Positions 6,720-13,536 of a stretch of 14,623 nt of DNA are shown piece by piece. Under the pieces are notes generated by a model. That model saw nothing but the letters and a program-made list of their open reading frames with translations, was not told the origin of the DNA and did no database searches. This DNA is from Draconibacterium sp. (GTDB taxonomy: Bacteria > Bacteroidota > Bacteroidia > Bacteroidales > Prolixibacteraceae): NCBI GenBank assembly GCA_027011835.1, contig JALUZN010000028.1, positions 1 through 14,623 of the forward strand, in the 5' to 3' direction. Every line of letters begins with the position of its first letter. The first letter of the stretch is position 1. The position numbers and the translations under genes are program-made.

Positions 6720-7733
6720 CTAAAGTGAGTTTCGTTTTACAAATTCAAACGGGCTTTTTATCCTTCTGAAATCTTTATCAAGAATCATTTGTGCTGCCAT
6801 ACGCCCAATCTCATCGTGGTTTGTCGAGATGGTGGTTATTCCATCTTCGAGCAGCTCTTTAACCGGATTGTCGTTGTAGGCAACCACTCCCACATCTTTC
6901 CCCGGTTTCCAGCCTTTTGTTTTGCATATTTTTATAAAACGGTACAAATCGTCATCCGAAATCAACACAAACGCTTCGTTCTGTTTTACATCAGATTCAT
7001 TCAACTGATCGATAACAGAATAATTCAGATTATTAATCTGGCAAAAAATCTGAAATCCACGTATTATGTTTTTCGAATAGTACTCGTTTGCCGGGAAAAC
7101 AAGGTTTATTTTACTGTACGCTTTAATTAAATCAATCCCCTTTCCCAGTGCGCTCTGAATGTCTTTTTCGTACTCCTGATAAACTACCGGATAATCTTTT
7201 AATGCCTCTACATTTCGGTCAACCATTAAAACTTTCTCTTTCGGAATTTTTCTGATGGCACTGTAAACTCCGGCGTTCTCGTTATTAAAATGGGGAAGAA
7301 TAACAAAATAATCGTAATTGGTTAACTGGTTATCAATAATCTCTTCGAACTGCTCGATGTTGTGGTTATAAATAAACACATCGACGTGCGCTTTTGTTCC
7401 AAGCTTCTCGGCAAACGAATAGTATATATTTCTTTTATAGTTACTTAATTTGTTTAAAATAAGTGCCACCTTAATTTTTGTATGAATATTAACCTGATTC
7501 ACATAATATCCTTTGCCGCGAACCGACGAAAGGACTCCGGTTTTTTTCAGGTAAACATACGCCTTTTCAACCGTATCGCGCGACAGCAACAGCTCCTCGC
7601 TGGTTTCGTTAATCGATGGAATGCGCTGCCCCTTTTTAAATATTCCCGCTTCAATGTCGGAAATAATTAAATTTACTACCTGCTTATATTTTGGTATCTC
7701 CGAATCGTGATTTATGCGTAAAGTGTAGCTCAT
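6720..7733 (-). CDS. GntR-type regulator with sugar-binding-protein-like effector domain
   Basis: A 337-residue transcription factor. Residues 8-76 form a GntR winged helix-turn-helix (IPKYKQVVNLI, then GQRIPSINETSEELLLSRDTV and the wing GVLSSVRGKGYYV). From about residue 88 to 325 it resembles the periplasmic-binding-protein/LacI effector fold, including KVALILNK, a VMVDR segment and DVGVVAYNDNPVKELLEDGITTIS, which matches the LacI 'VAVVGFDD...PLTTI' motif closely. This hybrid is common in Bacteroidota, where it senses a sugar and controls the adjacent catabolic genes. Being first in a two-gene unit with an FGGY kinase, it probably regulates itself and the kinase, with the kinase substrate or product as effector; this is inference. 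A good promoter and a candidate operator lie just upstream. The ATG at 7733 follows a very short predicted leader. Confidence 0.92.
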   Translation of the reverse strand: MSYTLRINHDSEIPKYKQVVNLIISDIEAGIFKKGQRIPSINETSEELLLSRDTVEKAYVYLKKTGVLSSVRGKGYYVNQVNIHTKIKVALILNKLSNYKRNIYYSFAEKLGTKAHVDVFIYNHNIEQFEEIIDNQLTNYDYFVILPHFNNENAGVYSAIRKIPKEKVLMVDRNVEALKDYPVVYQEYEKDIQSALGKGIDLIKAYSKINLVFPANEYYSKNIIRGFQIFCQINNLNYSVIDQLNESDVKQNEAFVLISDDDLYRFIKICKTKGWKPGKDVGVVAYNDNPVKELLEDGITTISTNHDEIGRMAAQMILDKDFRRIKSPFEFVKRNSL

Positions 7734-7744
7734 TTTTAAAAATG
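7731..7744. promoter_or_regulatory. Perfect palindrome over the GntR start codon
   Basis: CATTTTTAAAAATG is a perfect 14-base palindrome that covers the ATG of the regulator and the expected transcription start. It could be a site of autoregulation, but AT-rich palindromes of this kind arise easily by chance. Confidence 0.3.
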
Positions 7745-7749
7745 TTCAG

Positions 7750-7779
7750 CAAAAATAGAAACTGTTTTCCAGAATTCAA
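7750..7779 (-). promoter_or_regulatory. Bacteroidota-type promoter of the GntR-kinase operon
   Basis: On the minus strand a TTG (plus positions 7777-7779) is followed by exactly 19 bases and then TATTTTTG (7750-7757). This fits the -33 TTG / -7 TAnnTTTG promoter of the Bacteroidota primary sigma factor. The start of transcription would be about 10 bases before the ATG at 7733. Confidence 0.75.
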
Positions 7780-7782
7780 GAA
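7767..7782. promoter_or_regulatory. Candidate operator TTCnnGAATTCnnGAA
   Basis: The 16 bases TTCCAGAATTCAAGAA are symmetrical at 12 of 16 positions, in the pattern TTC-2-GAATTC-2-GAA. They cover the -33 element of the promoter above. A dimeric GntR protein bound here would block RNA polymerase, so this is a reasonable candidate for the operator of the adjacent regulator. No second copy was found in the window. Confidence 0.45.
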
Positions 7783-7805
7783 AAAGAGAAATAAAAACCC
7801 GACAA

Positions 7806-9734
7806 TTATTTACTTACAATTTTAATTGTGGTTCGCCGGTTTAGTTTGCGCCCCTCTTTTGTTTTGTTTGTGGCTACGGGCCGGGTTTCGCCATATCCGA
7901 CAGCGTGTAAACGGCGGGTGCTTATTCCATTTTGAACAAGGTATTTTTCAACCGATTTTGCCCGCATCTCCGAAAGAGTTAAATTTTTCCGGCTGCTTCC
8001 CGAATTGTCGGTGTGCCCCTGTACTTCAACCGTTAACGATGAATTAATTTTTAAAAAGGCAACCAATTTTTGAAGCTCAGGCTCCGACTCCTTTAAAATT
8101 GAAAACGAATCGGTTTCGAAATAGATGTTGTACAAATTCATCTCGGCTCCGGTTTTTATGGGCTGCAATTTTATTTTTATTGTGTAAGGTTTAAAAACCG
8201 ATGCTGTATTATCGAGCTGAAACGACCGAGAATAAAACATATAACCCGGTTCCGAAACATTAAAAGCATAATTGGCTCCCACCGGGAAACAGAGCAGTGC
8301 ATCTCCTTTTTTATTGGCTGTTTCGGTTCGTTTTTGTGCCGGAAACAACAAATTTACCAACTCAATATTTGCCTCAACCGGCCTCTTTGTATCTGCATCG
8401 AAAACTTTTACACGGGCATAAGTTACCGGTGCCGGGCGCATTTTTTCGCTCAACTCGAAAGTATAAATGTCAAGTCCCGTTTCGCGATCTCTGGCCGACG
8501 AAAAGAATGCTGTTGTACCGTCGGCACTAATAATTAAACCCTGCTCGTCTTCCGAAGTATTTATTGGATACCCCATATTTTTGGCTTCCGAAAACGTATT
8601 GTCCGGTTTTAAGGTAGCTGTAAAAAGATCGAAGCCACCCATTCCACAATGATAGTCGGATGCAAAATAGAAATCGATGTTGTTTGCGTGAATAAATGGC
8701 GAAATTTCGTTGCCCGGGGTATTTATACTATCGCCAAGATTTTCGGGTTCTCCCCACTTAATTCTACCACGTTTGAACCCTAAAAATTCAGCCCGCCAAA
8801 TATCTTTTAATCCTTTTCCGCCTGCCCGGTTACTCGAAAAGTAGAGGTACCTGTTATCTGACGAAAGCGACGGTTGAGTTTCCCAGCTTTTACTATTTAC
8901 CGGTGCTCCTATATTTTTTGGCGAGCTCCATTTTCCACCTGTTTTTTCCGAATAGTAAATATCGCAACTGCCGTGTCCGTCGGCACGATTACAGGCAGTA
9001 AAAAACAGAAATCTGCCATTTGCTGACAATGTCTGCGCTCCTTCGTTTTTCGATGTATTTATCTCAACTATAGGGCGTGCTAGGCTCCATCCGTATTTCT
9101 CGTTGTAGTCCGAAACAAAAAAATCTTCGTGCGGAACACGGCCTTTCTCTTTTAACAGTCGTGTAAAAACAAGCTCTTTCTGGTCGAGCGATAAACTTGG
9201 CCAATACTCATCGTTGGTTGTATTTATTTTTTCGTTTAATCTTTTGGGCTGAAATTTTACAGGATGCTTTTTTGCCTCGACAGCAAATTTACAACTCTCA
9301 ATTTTCCGTAAAATATCGCTCTTTCTAATTTCAGCAACTTTTGCTTCCTGAAGGTATTTCTGATAAGCAACAATTGCCTCGTTATATAAACCAACCGAAT
9401 AGGAAGCTTCTGCCAAACGGTATAAAATTACCGGTTTATTGTAATACGGAAGTGCTTTTTTCAGGTAAACAATCTCTAATTTTGTCGAATCGAGTTCGTT
9501 ATAAATATCGGCAAGTAAAAGCGATGCATCAAAAAAACCGGGTGACTTTTTTACTAACTTTTCCGAAATTTCAATGGCCTCATCGTAATTCAGCATCAGG
9601 TAACTTTTGCGGGCTTTTTCGAACTGCTTCCGGGTTTTCGAAGAGATATCCGACTGGCTATATACATCGACAGGAGACAACATTAAATGGAGGAGAAAGA
9701 GAACTGATAAAAAATTCCTTATAAAGTACTGCAT
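7806..9734 (-). CDS. OmpA-family envelope protein with TPR and PD40 repeats
   Basis: A 642-residue exported protein. A signal peptide covers about residues 1-27 (ending DVYSQ), with no lipobox cysteine. TPR-like helices follow (about 33-150; e.g. YNEAIVAYQKYL), then PD40/WD40-like propeller repeats (about 175-430, with LYFSSNRAGGKGLKDIWRAE and FYFASDYHCGMGGFDLF), a regulatory-like beta domain (about 438-525) and a C-terminal OmpA domain (about 530-642). The OmpA domain keeps GHTDNSG with Asp576, and Arg591 fifteen residues later, the pair that binds diaminopimelate in peptidoglycan, and ends with the usual NRRTTIKI strand. The same domain order is found in PorE, an outer-membrane component of the type IX secretion system, and in many related Bacteroidota proteins, so a secretion or envelope-anchoring role is possible but not proven. 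It is a tandem paralog of the gene at 9995-11911. Confidence 0.92.
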   Translation of the reverse strand: MQYFIRNFLSVLFLLHLMLSPVDVYSQSDISSKTRKQFEKARKSYLMLNYDEAIEISEKLVKKSPGFFDASLLLADIYNELDSTKLEIVYLKKALPYYNKPVILYRLAEASYSVGLYNEAIVAYQKYLQEAKVAEIRKSDILRKIESCKFAVEAKKHPVKFQPKRLNEKINTTNDEYWPSLSLDQKELVFTRLLKEKGRVPHEDFFVSDYNEKYGWSLARPIVEINTSKNEGAQTLSANGRFLFFTACNRADGHGSCDIYYSEKTGGKWSSPKNIGAPVNSKSWETQPSLSSDNRYLYFSSNRAGGKGLKDIWRAEFLGFKRGRIKWGEPENLGDSINTPGNEISPFIHANNIDFYFASDYHCGMGGFDLFTATLKPDNTFSEAKNMGYPINTSEDEQGLIISADGTTAFFSSARDRETGLDIYTFELSEKMRPAPVTYARVKVFDADTKRPVEANIELVNLLFPAQKRTETANKKGDALLCFPVGANYAFNVSEPGYMFYSRSFQLDNTASVFKPYTIKIKLQPIKTGAEMNLYNIYFETDSFSILKESEPELQKLVAFLKINSSLTVEVQGHTDNSGSSRKNLTLSEMRAKSVEKYLVQNGISTRRLHAVGYGETRPVATNKTKEGRKLNRRTTIKIVSK

Positions 9735-9994
9735 CTAAAATTTACCGTATTTCAAAATCCTTCAGTCGTTTAGTAAACGCACGCATCGGCCGAAGTTAAA
9801 TTAATTGTTTAAGCAGATAAAATATCTCTGTTTATAAAAAGAACAAGAACCCCCGATAAAACTATTTTATTCAAAATGAAGTTCGTTTATTTTCCTGCTT
9901 CAATAAGGCTAAAAACGCCCTAATTGTTTTTTTATAACGGGAAAAACGAGAAATAATTATTTTAAAAAAGCCAGAGGTAGATTTCTTTATATCG
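9735..9994. other. Spacer between the two OmpA paralogs
   Basis: No gene is supported here. The only short frame that reaches into it, on the minus strand, overlaps the end of the upstream OmpA gene out of frame. A 13-base palindrome AGATAAAATATCT (9816-9828) and a short GTTTAGTAAAC inverted repeat near 9768 are present. I see no convincing terminator for the upstream gene, so some read-through is possible. Confidence 0.45.
9817..9846 (-). promoter_or_regulatory. Possible promoter of the downstream OmpA gene
   Basis: On the minus strand TTG (plus positions 9844-9846) is followed after exactly 19 bases by TATTTTAT (9817-9824), which matches TAnnTTTG at four of six defined positions. Spacing is right but the -7 box is imperfect. 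It would give a leader of roughly 75 bases. Confidence 0.3.
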
Positions 9995-11911
9995 CTATTT
10001 CTCCACAATTTTAATGGTTGTTCGCCGGTTTTGTTTTCTTCCCTCTTCGGTGTCGTTGCTTGCAATTGGTTTTGTGTCGCCATATCCGCTATATTCTAAA
10101 CGGTTACTTGCAATACCTTTTTTCACTAAAAAGTCTACCACCGATTTTGCCCTCTCTTTCGAAAGTTTCAGGTTTGCCTCCGCATTACCCGAGCTGTCGG
10201 TATGTCCCTGAATTTCAACTTTCAAACTTTTATTACTATTTAAAAAGCTAACCACCCGGTTTAATTCCGACGCTGAATTTGGCAAAAGTGCATACGAATT
10301 GGTTTCGAAATAGATGTTATGCAAATCAACCAACGACCCCACTTCGATGGGTGTTAACCCAATTTTCATTTCAAAATGGTCAGAAACCGAGTTTGATTTT
10401 CCGAGCGTAATATTCCGGGTATACACCATATATCCCTTTTCGGAAACGGTAAATGTGTAAGTGTGATTTGCTTTTAAACTCAACATCAATTTTCCGTCGG
10501 GACCCACAGCATAATACGTTACTTTTGCCGGCTTATAACTTTGGTCGGCCACCTCAATTCCGCTTATTACAGGCAATTTTGTTTGGCTGTCGAACAGTTC
10601 GAAATAGATATAAAACTGAGGCTGTGTATGTAATCCACGAACGTAATTGTACGAGAAAATTTCAAGTCCGCCCTCTCCTTTATCGCGGGCCAGCGAAAAA
10701 AATGCCGTGTCGCTAATGGGACTGATTACAACGCCAATTTCGTCGGCATCGGTATTTACCGGCGCTCCTACATTTTCGGGAGTACTCAAAATTCCGGCAT
10801 CGTCCACGGCAGTCATAAAAACATCGTAACCGCCCAGTCCCAATTGCGAATTAGAAGCATAATAGAGCTGCTGTTTTTTTGCGTAATAGAATGGCGAAAT
10901 ATCGTTGCCACTGCTATTTATCTGCGACAAATTTTCGGGTGTTTTCCAAACCGGTGCTCCCGTTTCGGGCATTTGCAACAACTCGGCCCGCCAAATATCT
11001 TTTCCTCCGGCACTCCCCGGCCGGTTACTTACAAAATAGAGGTATTTATTGTCGGCAGTAAAAAAGGGCTGCGATTCGTAATATTTCGTATTAATTGTGT
11101 TGCCGGCATTTACCGGATTGCTCCATTTCCCATCAGAAAACCGCGAAAAATAGATGTCGGCATCTCCAAATCCGTCGGGCCGGTTTGCACCCGTAAAAAA
11201 GATTATTTTCTGATGTTCGGGAATTTCTGCTTCATTGGCCGATAAAAACAGCGAGTCGTTAACCGGCTCAAAAACGCCACCTGTTAAGGTGTCGAACTCC
11301 GAAATAAAACGATCTGTCTGTTTCGGGTTTGCACTTGTATTGTCTTTTTCGAAAAGCAGTTTTTTCCCGCCGGCTGCCGGTACAGGCCAGTAGGTTTCTG
11401 CCGGCAAATCACTGTTGTTGGCAACATTTTTTACCTGCTGAATATTAAAAATACAACTGGCTCGTTTACAGGCCAGCTCCATTCTTCGCTTCTCCGAAAT
11501 ATATTTATAATTGCTGTAAATATTATAATAATTCAATGCCTCAGAATAATTCCCCCGACTGAGATACACCTCGCCAATCCGCCATTTTATATACGGATGA
11601 TTGTTTAACTTCATTGCTTTATAGAGGTGTTCCAACTCGAGGTCGGATTTTTTTTGTTTCGAATATACATTGGCAAGCAACATTTCTACACCCACCAAAT
11701 CAGGGCTTTCTGCCAATATTTGGTTACACAAATCGATGGTTTTGGAGTAGTTGGCTTTCGAATAACTTTCCTGAGCTGCTTTAAATAACTCATCGATCTT
11801 GTCGGAAGTTTGCGCTTGCAACTGAAAATTTACGACAACAAAAGAGAGCACAATAAGCAGAACAGTTTCCTTGCCGTAGAACCATTTTTTACGTAATCCG
11901 TTTTTTCTCAT
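9995..11911 (-). CDS. OmpA-family envelope protein with TPR and PD40 repeats (paralog)
   Basis: A 638-residue exported protein with the same layout as its neighbour at 7806-9734. The signal peptide has a long basic start (MRKNGLRKKWFYGKE, then a hydrophobic core ending LQAQ at about 34). Next come TPR-like helices (about 40-150; NYSEALNYYNIY), PD40 repeats (about 175-425; YFVSNRPGSAGGKDIWRAELL), a regulatory-like domain (about 435-520) and an OmpA domain (about 525-638). The peptidoglycan-binding pair is intact as Asp572 in GHTDSSG and Arg587. The first propeller unit looks weaker than in the paralog. The two are clearly a tandem duplication, but have diverged widely outside the OmpA and PD40 cores, so they are not a recent copy. 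The T9SS protein PorE has a comparable architecture, but this protein lacks a lipobox. It starts 73 bases after the thioesterase stop codon. Confidence 0.92.
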   Translation of the reverse strand: MRKNGLRKKWFYGKETVLLIVLSFVVVNFQLQAQTSDKIDELFKAAQESYSKANYSKTIDLCNQILAESPDLVGVEMLLANVYSKQKKSDLELEHLYKAMKLNNHPYIKWRIGEVYLSRGNYSEALNYYNIYSNYKYISEKRRMELACKRASCIFNIQQVKNVANNSDLPAETYWPVPAAGGKKLLFEKDNTSANPKQTDRFISEFDTLTGGVFEPVNDSLFLSANEAEIPEHQKIIFFTGANRPDGFGDADIYFSRFSDGKWSNPVNAGNTINTKYYESQPFFTADNKYLYFVSNRPGSAGGKDIWRAELLQMPETGAPVWKTPENLSQINSSGNDISPFYYAKKQQLYYASNSQLGLGGYDVFMTAVDDAGILSTPENVGAPVNTDADEIGVVISPISDTAFFSLARDKGEGGLEIFSYNYVRGLHTQPQFYIYFELFDSQTKLPVISGIEVADQSYKPAKVTYYAVGPDGKLMLSLKANHTYTFTVSEKGYMVYTRNITLGKSNSVSDHFEMKIGLTPIEVGSLVDLHNIYFETNSYALLPNSASELNRVVSFLNSNKSLKVEIQGHTDSSGNAEANLKLSKERAKSVVDFLVKKGIASNRLEYSGYGDTKPIASNDTEEGRKQNRRTTIKIVEK

Positions 11912-11930
11912 TTCTCACTTTTTTTTCAAT

Positions 11931-11961
11931 CGAAATTATTAAAGTCGATAAAACTTTACAA
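11931..11961 (-). promoter_or_regulatory. Possible promoter of the upstream OmpA paralog
   Basis: On the minus strand TTG (plus positions 11959-11961) is followed after 20 bases by TAATTTCG (11931-11938), which misses the TAnnTTTG consensus at one defined base. It would place the start of transcription about 15 bases before the ATG at 11911. Confidence 0.4.
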
Positions 11962-11984
11962 CAATGCTAAAATAAAAAATCTCA

Positions 11985-12485
11985 CTAATTATCAACATCC
12001 TGTTTTTCATAAAAAGCATCGATGCCGGGATAAAAATATTTTGTTTTTGCAATTCTTTCGGGGAAATGAAAATATTCCAATTCTCCCTTTGCATACTCGA
12101 CACCGCTGTTATCGAACAGTGAGCAAACTATTTTTGCCACTCTTTTTTCAACCGACACAACTTTCCCTTTTACGGTAATCTCACCTTTCGCAATGGTAAG
12201 TGGCTTTAAATATTCAACATTCATTTTAGCTGTAACACCAGCTGTTTTCAGTTTTATCATCACAATCCAGCCGGCCATTTCGTCGAGCAGTGTAGCCTGA
12301 ATTCCGCCGTGTAAAATACCTGTCCAGCCTTCGAGCGATTTCCTCGGCTGCCACTTTGCTATTAACTCATCGCCATCTTCCCAAAATTCTAACCGTAGCC
12401 CAATTTCGTTAAACGGCGAACAACCAAAACAGTTGTAGTCGTGCCCCCTGCTAAGTTCTATAAATGGATTTTTTATTTTTCGCAT
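11985..12485 (-). CDS. PaaI-family hotdog thioesterase
   Basis: A 166-residue cytoplasmic protein with the hotdog fold of PaaI/4HBT acyl-CoA thioesterases, which hydrolyse acyl- or aryl-CoA esters. The key segment is HGGIQATLLDE (59-69), the long helix with the acidic residue (Asp68) expected at the active site. Strands follow with AKMNVEYLKPL (about 90-100), a typical 'T..l.v.yl.P' equivalent. The N-terminal NCFGCSPFNEIGLRL (18-32) carries a Cys-x-x-Cys pair (C19, C22) seen in one branch of the family; its role is unclear. Length is slightly above the usual 140-150 because of the N-terminal segment and the C-terminal tail. A terminator lies before it, so it probably has its own promoter, which I could not identify. 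The neighbours give no clue to the acyl substrate. Confidence 0.88.
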   Translation of the reverse strand: MRKIKNPFIELSRGHDYNCFGCSPFNEIGLRLEFWEDGDELIAKWQPRKSLEGWTGILHGGIQATLLDEMAGWIVMIKLKTAGVTAKMNVEYLKPLTIAKGEITVKGKVVSVEKRVAKIVCSLFDNSGVEYAKGELEYFHFPERIAKTKYFYPGIDAFYEKQDVDN

Positions 12486-12532
12486 AATTATGGTCTATTA
12501 GTATTAAAATCAGGAACAACCTTTTTTCAACC

Positions 12533-12562
12533 AAAAACAGGCCGGAAACTACCAGCCTGTTT
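12533..12562 (-). terminator. Rho-independent terminator after the prohibitin-like gene
   Basis: On the plus strand AAACAGGCCGG (12535-12545) and CCAGCCTGTTT (12552-12562) surround a 6-base loop, giving an 11-base-pair stem with one G-U pair. On the minus strand the stem runs directly into TTTTT (plus 12533-12537). It ends transcription of the gene that stops at 12581 and isolates the thioesterase gene. The flanking T run on the plus side is shorter, so it is mainly a minus-strand terminator. Confidence 0.88.
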
Positions 12563-12580
12563 AAATTATATCTTTATGAT

Positions 12581-13399
12581 TTAGTTATTCCCTAAAATCA
12601 AAGGCAGTCCGTCTTTTCCACTACCAATTACAACAACTTTCGAGTTTGGCGATTCAGCCAGTTTTATTGTTGCTTCAATTCCACGTTGCTGAATAATTTT
12701 ATCGGTTAAACTGGCATTAATAATGCGGTTATAAGCTGCGATACCTTCGGCCTCAATTCTTCTTCGTTCCGCTTCCGAAGTCTCCCTTTTCAGCCTGAAT
12801 TCGTATGCCAGTGCTTCCTGCTCCTGTTTCAGTTTACTTTCAATAGCCTGTTTTATTTGTGCAGGTAGGTTAATCGACCTGATTAACAAAGCTTTCATCA
12901 CAATAAAATTACTCTCCAATACTTTCATTGTTTCGTTGATAATTGACTGCTCAACTTCGGCCCTTTTTGTCGAATAAATCTCTTCGGCAGTGTACCGCCC
13001 CGCCACTTGCCGAACTGTTGAGCGCACCTCGGGAATTACCAAAACGTTAATATAGTTTACTCCAAAAAGCTCGTACAAATAGCCAATTTTGTTGTGTGCA
13101 GGATTAAACCTCACGGTAACATCCATACTAATCGACAATCCGTTTTTATCTAAAACGTCCATTGTCTCTTCGCGTTGTTGCTCGCGCACGTTAAACACAT
13201 ACATTTTATTCCAGGGTGCAATAATATGAAACCCCTCGCCATAAATATTGGTTTTATCGAGCCCTGTGGTATAAGGTTTAAAAAGCACGCCGCGTTCACC
13301 GGCATCAAGAATTAAAAACATCCGGCCACCCGACAGTAACAGTACGAGCAAGATTACAACACCAATAACAATGTAAGTAGTTTTAAAATTAAATTTCAT
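12581..13399 (-). CDS. Prohibitin-like SPFH/Band 7 membrane protein
   Basis: A 272-residue protein of the SPFH (stomatin/prohibitin/flotillin/HflK) family and closest by appearance to prohibitins, with nearly the same length. A single N-terminal membrane segment (about 8-28, IVIGVVILLVLLLSGG) is followed by the Band 7 domain (about 30-195), with AGERGVLFKPYTTGLD (33-48), GEGFHIIAPWNKMYVFNVREQ (a typical 'G.H...P....v...d.r.q') and EVRSTVRQVAGRYTAEEIY. A charged coiled-coil segment follows (about 185-225, rich in E, K, R and Q), then a conserved short tail. Such proteins form ring-shaped scaffolds in the membrane, often bound to FtsH-type proteases. No protease or NfeD partner gene is adjacent. 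It is transcribed away from the C26 gene and ended by the terminator at 12533-12562. Confidence 0.93.
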   Translation of the reverse strand: MKFNFKTTYIVIGVVILLVLLLSGGRMFLILDAGERGVLFKPYTTGLDKTNIYGEGFHIIAPWNKMYVFNVREQQREETMDVLDKNGLSISMDVTVRFNPAHNKIGYLYELFGVNYINVLVIPEVRSTVRQVAGRYTAEEIYSTKRAEVEQSIINETMKVLESNFIVMKALLIRSINLPAQIKQAIESKLKQEQEALAYEFRLKRETSEAERRRIEAEGIAAYNRIINASLTDKIIQQRGIEATIKLAESPNSKVVVIGSGKDGLPLILGNN

Positions 13400-13448
13400 C
13401 TCATTAAGTTTTAAATTTTCAACAGTATTTTCTTTTTTCGAATTTCAA

Positions 13449-13456
13449 CAAATGTA
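13449..13456 (-). promoter_or_regulatory. -7 box for the prohibitin-like gene
   Basis: The minus strand reads TACATTTG here, a full match to TAnnTTTG, about 50 bases before the ATG at 13399. No TTG lies at the usual 19-21 base distance upstream, so the call rests on the -7 box only. Confidence 0.45.
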
Positions 13457-13504
13457 CAAAGAAAACGGCGATGACAGTACGTTATCTTTCTTTTTAAATT
13501 TGAG

Positions 13505-13512
13505 TATATTTG
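13505..13512 (+). promoter_or_regulatory. -7 box for the plus-strand C26 gene
   Basis: TATATTTG fits TAnnTTTG and lies 24 bases before the ATG at 13537, giving a leader of under 20 bases. A TTG at the expected distance upstream is lacking. Together with the box at 13449-13456 it makes this 137-base interval a divergent promoter region. Confidence 0.5.
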
Positions 13513-13536
13513 AAATTCTAAAAAAACAACAAAGTT

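Noticed and set aside
9871..10083. 70-codon frame on the minus strand
   Set aside because: It overlaps the end of the OmpA gene out of frame and has no recognisable features beyond a low-complexity basic sequence.
10844..11245. 133-codon plus-strand frame
   Set aside because: It lies wholly antisense to the PD40 repeats of the OmpA paralog and has no family signature.
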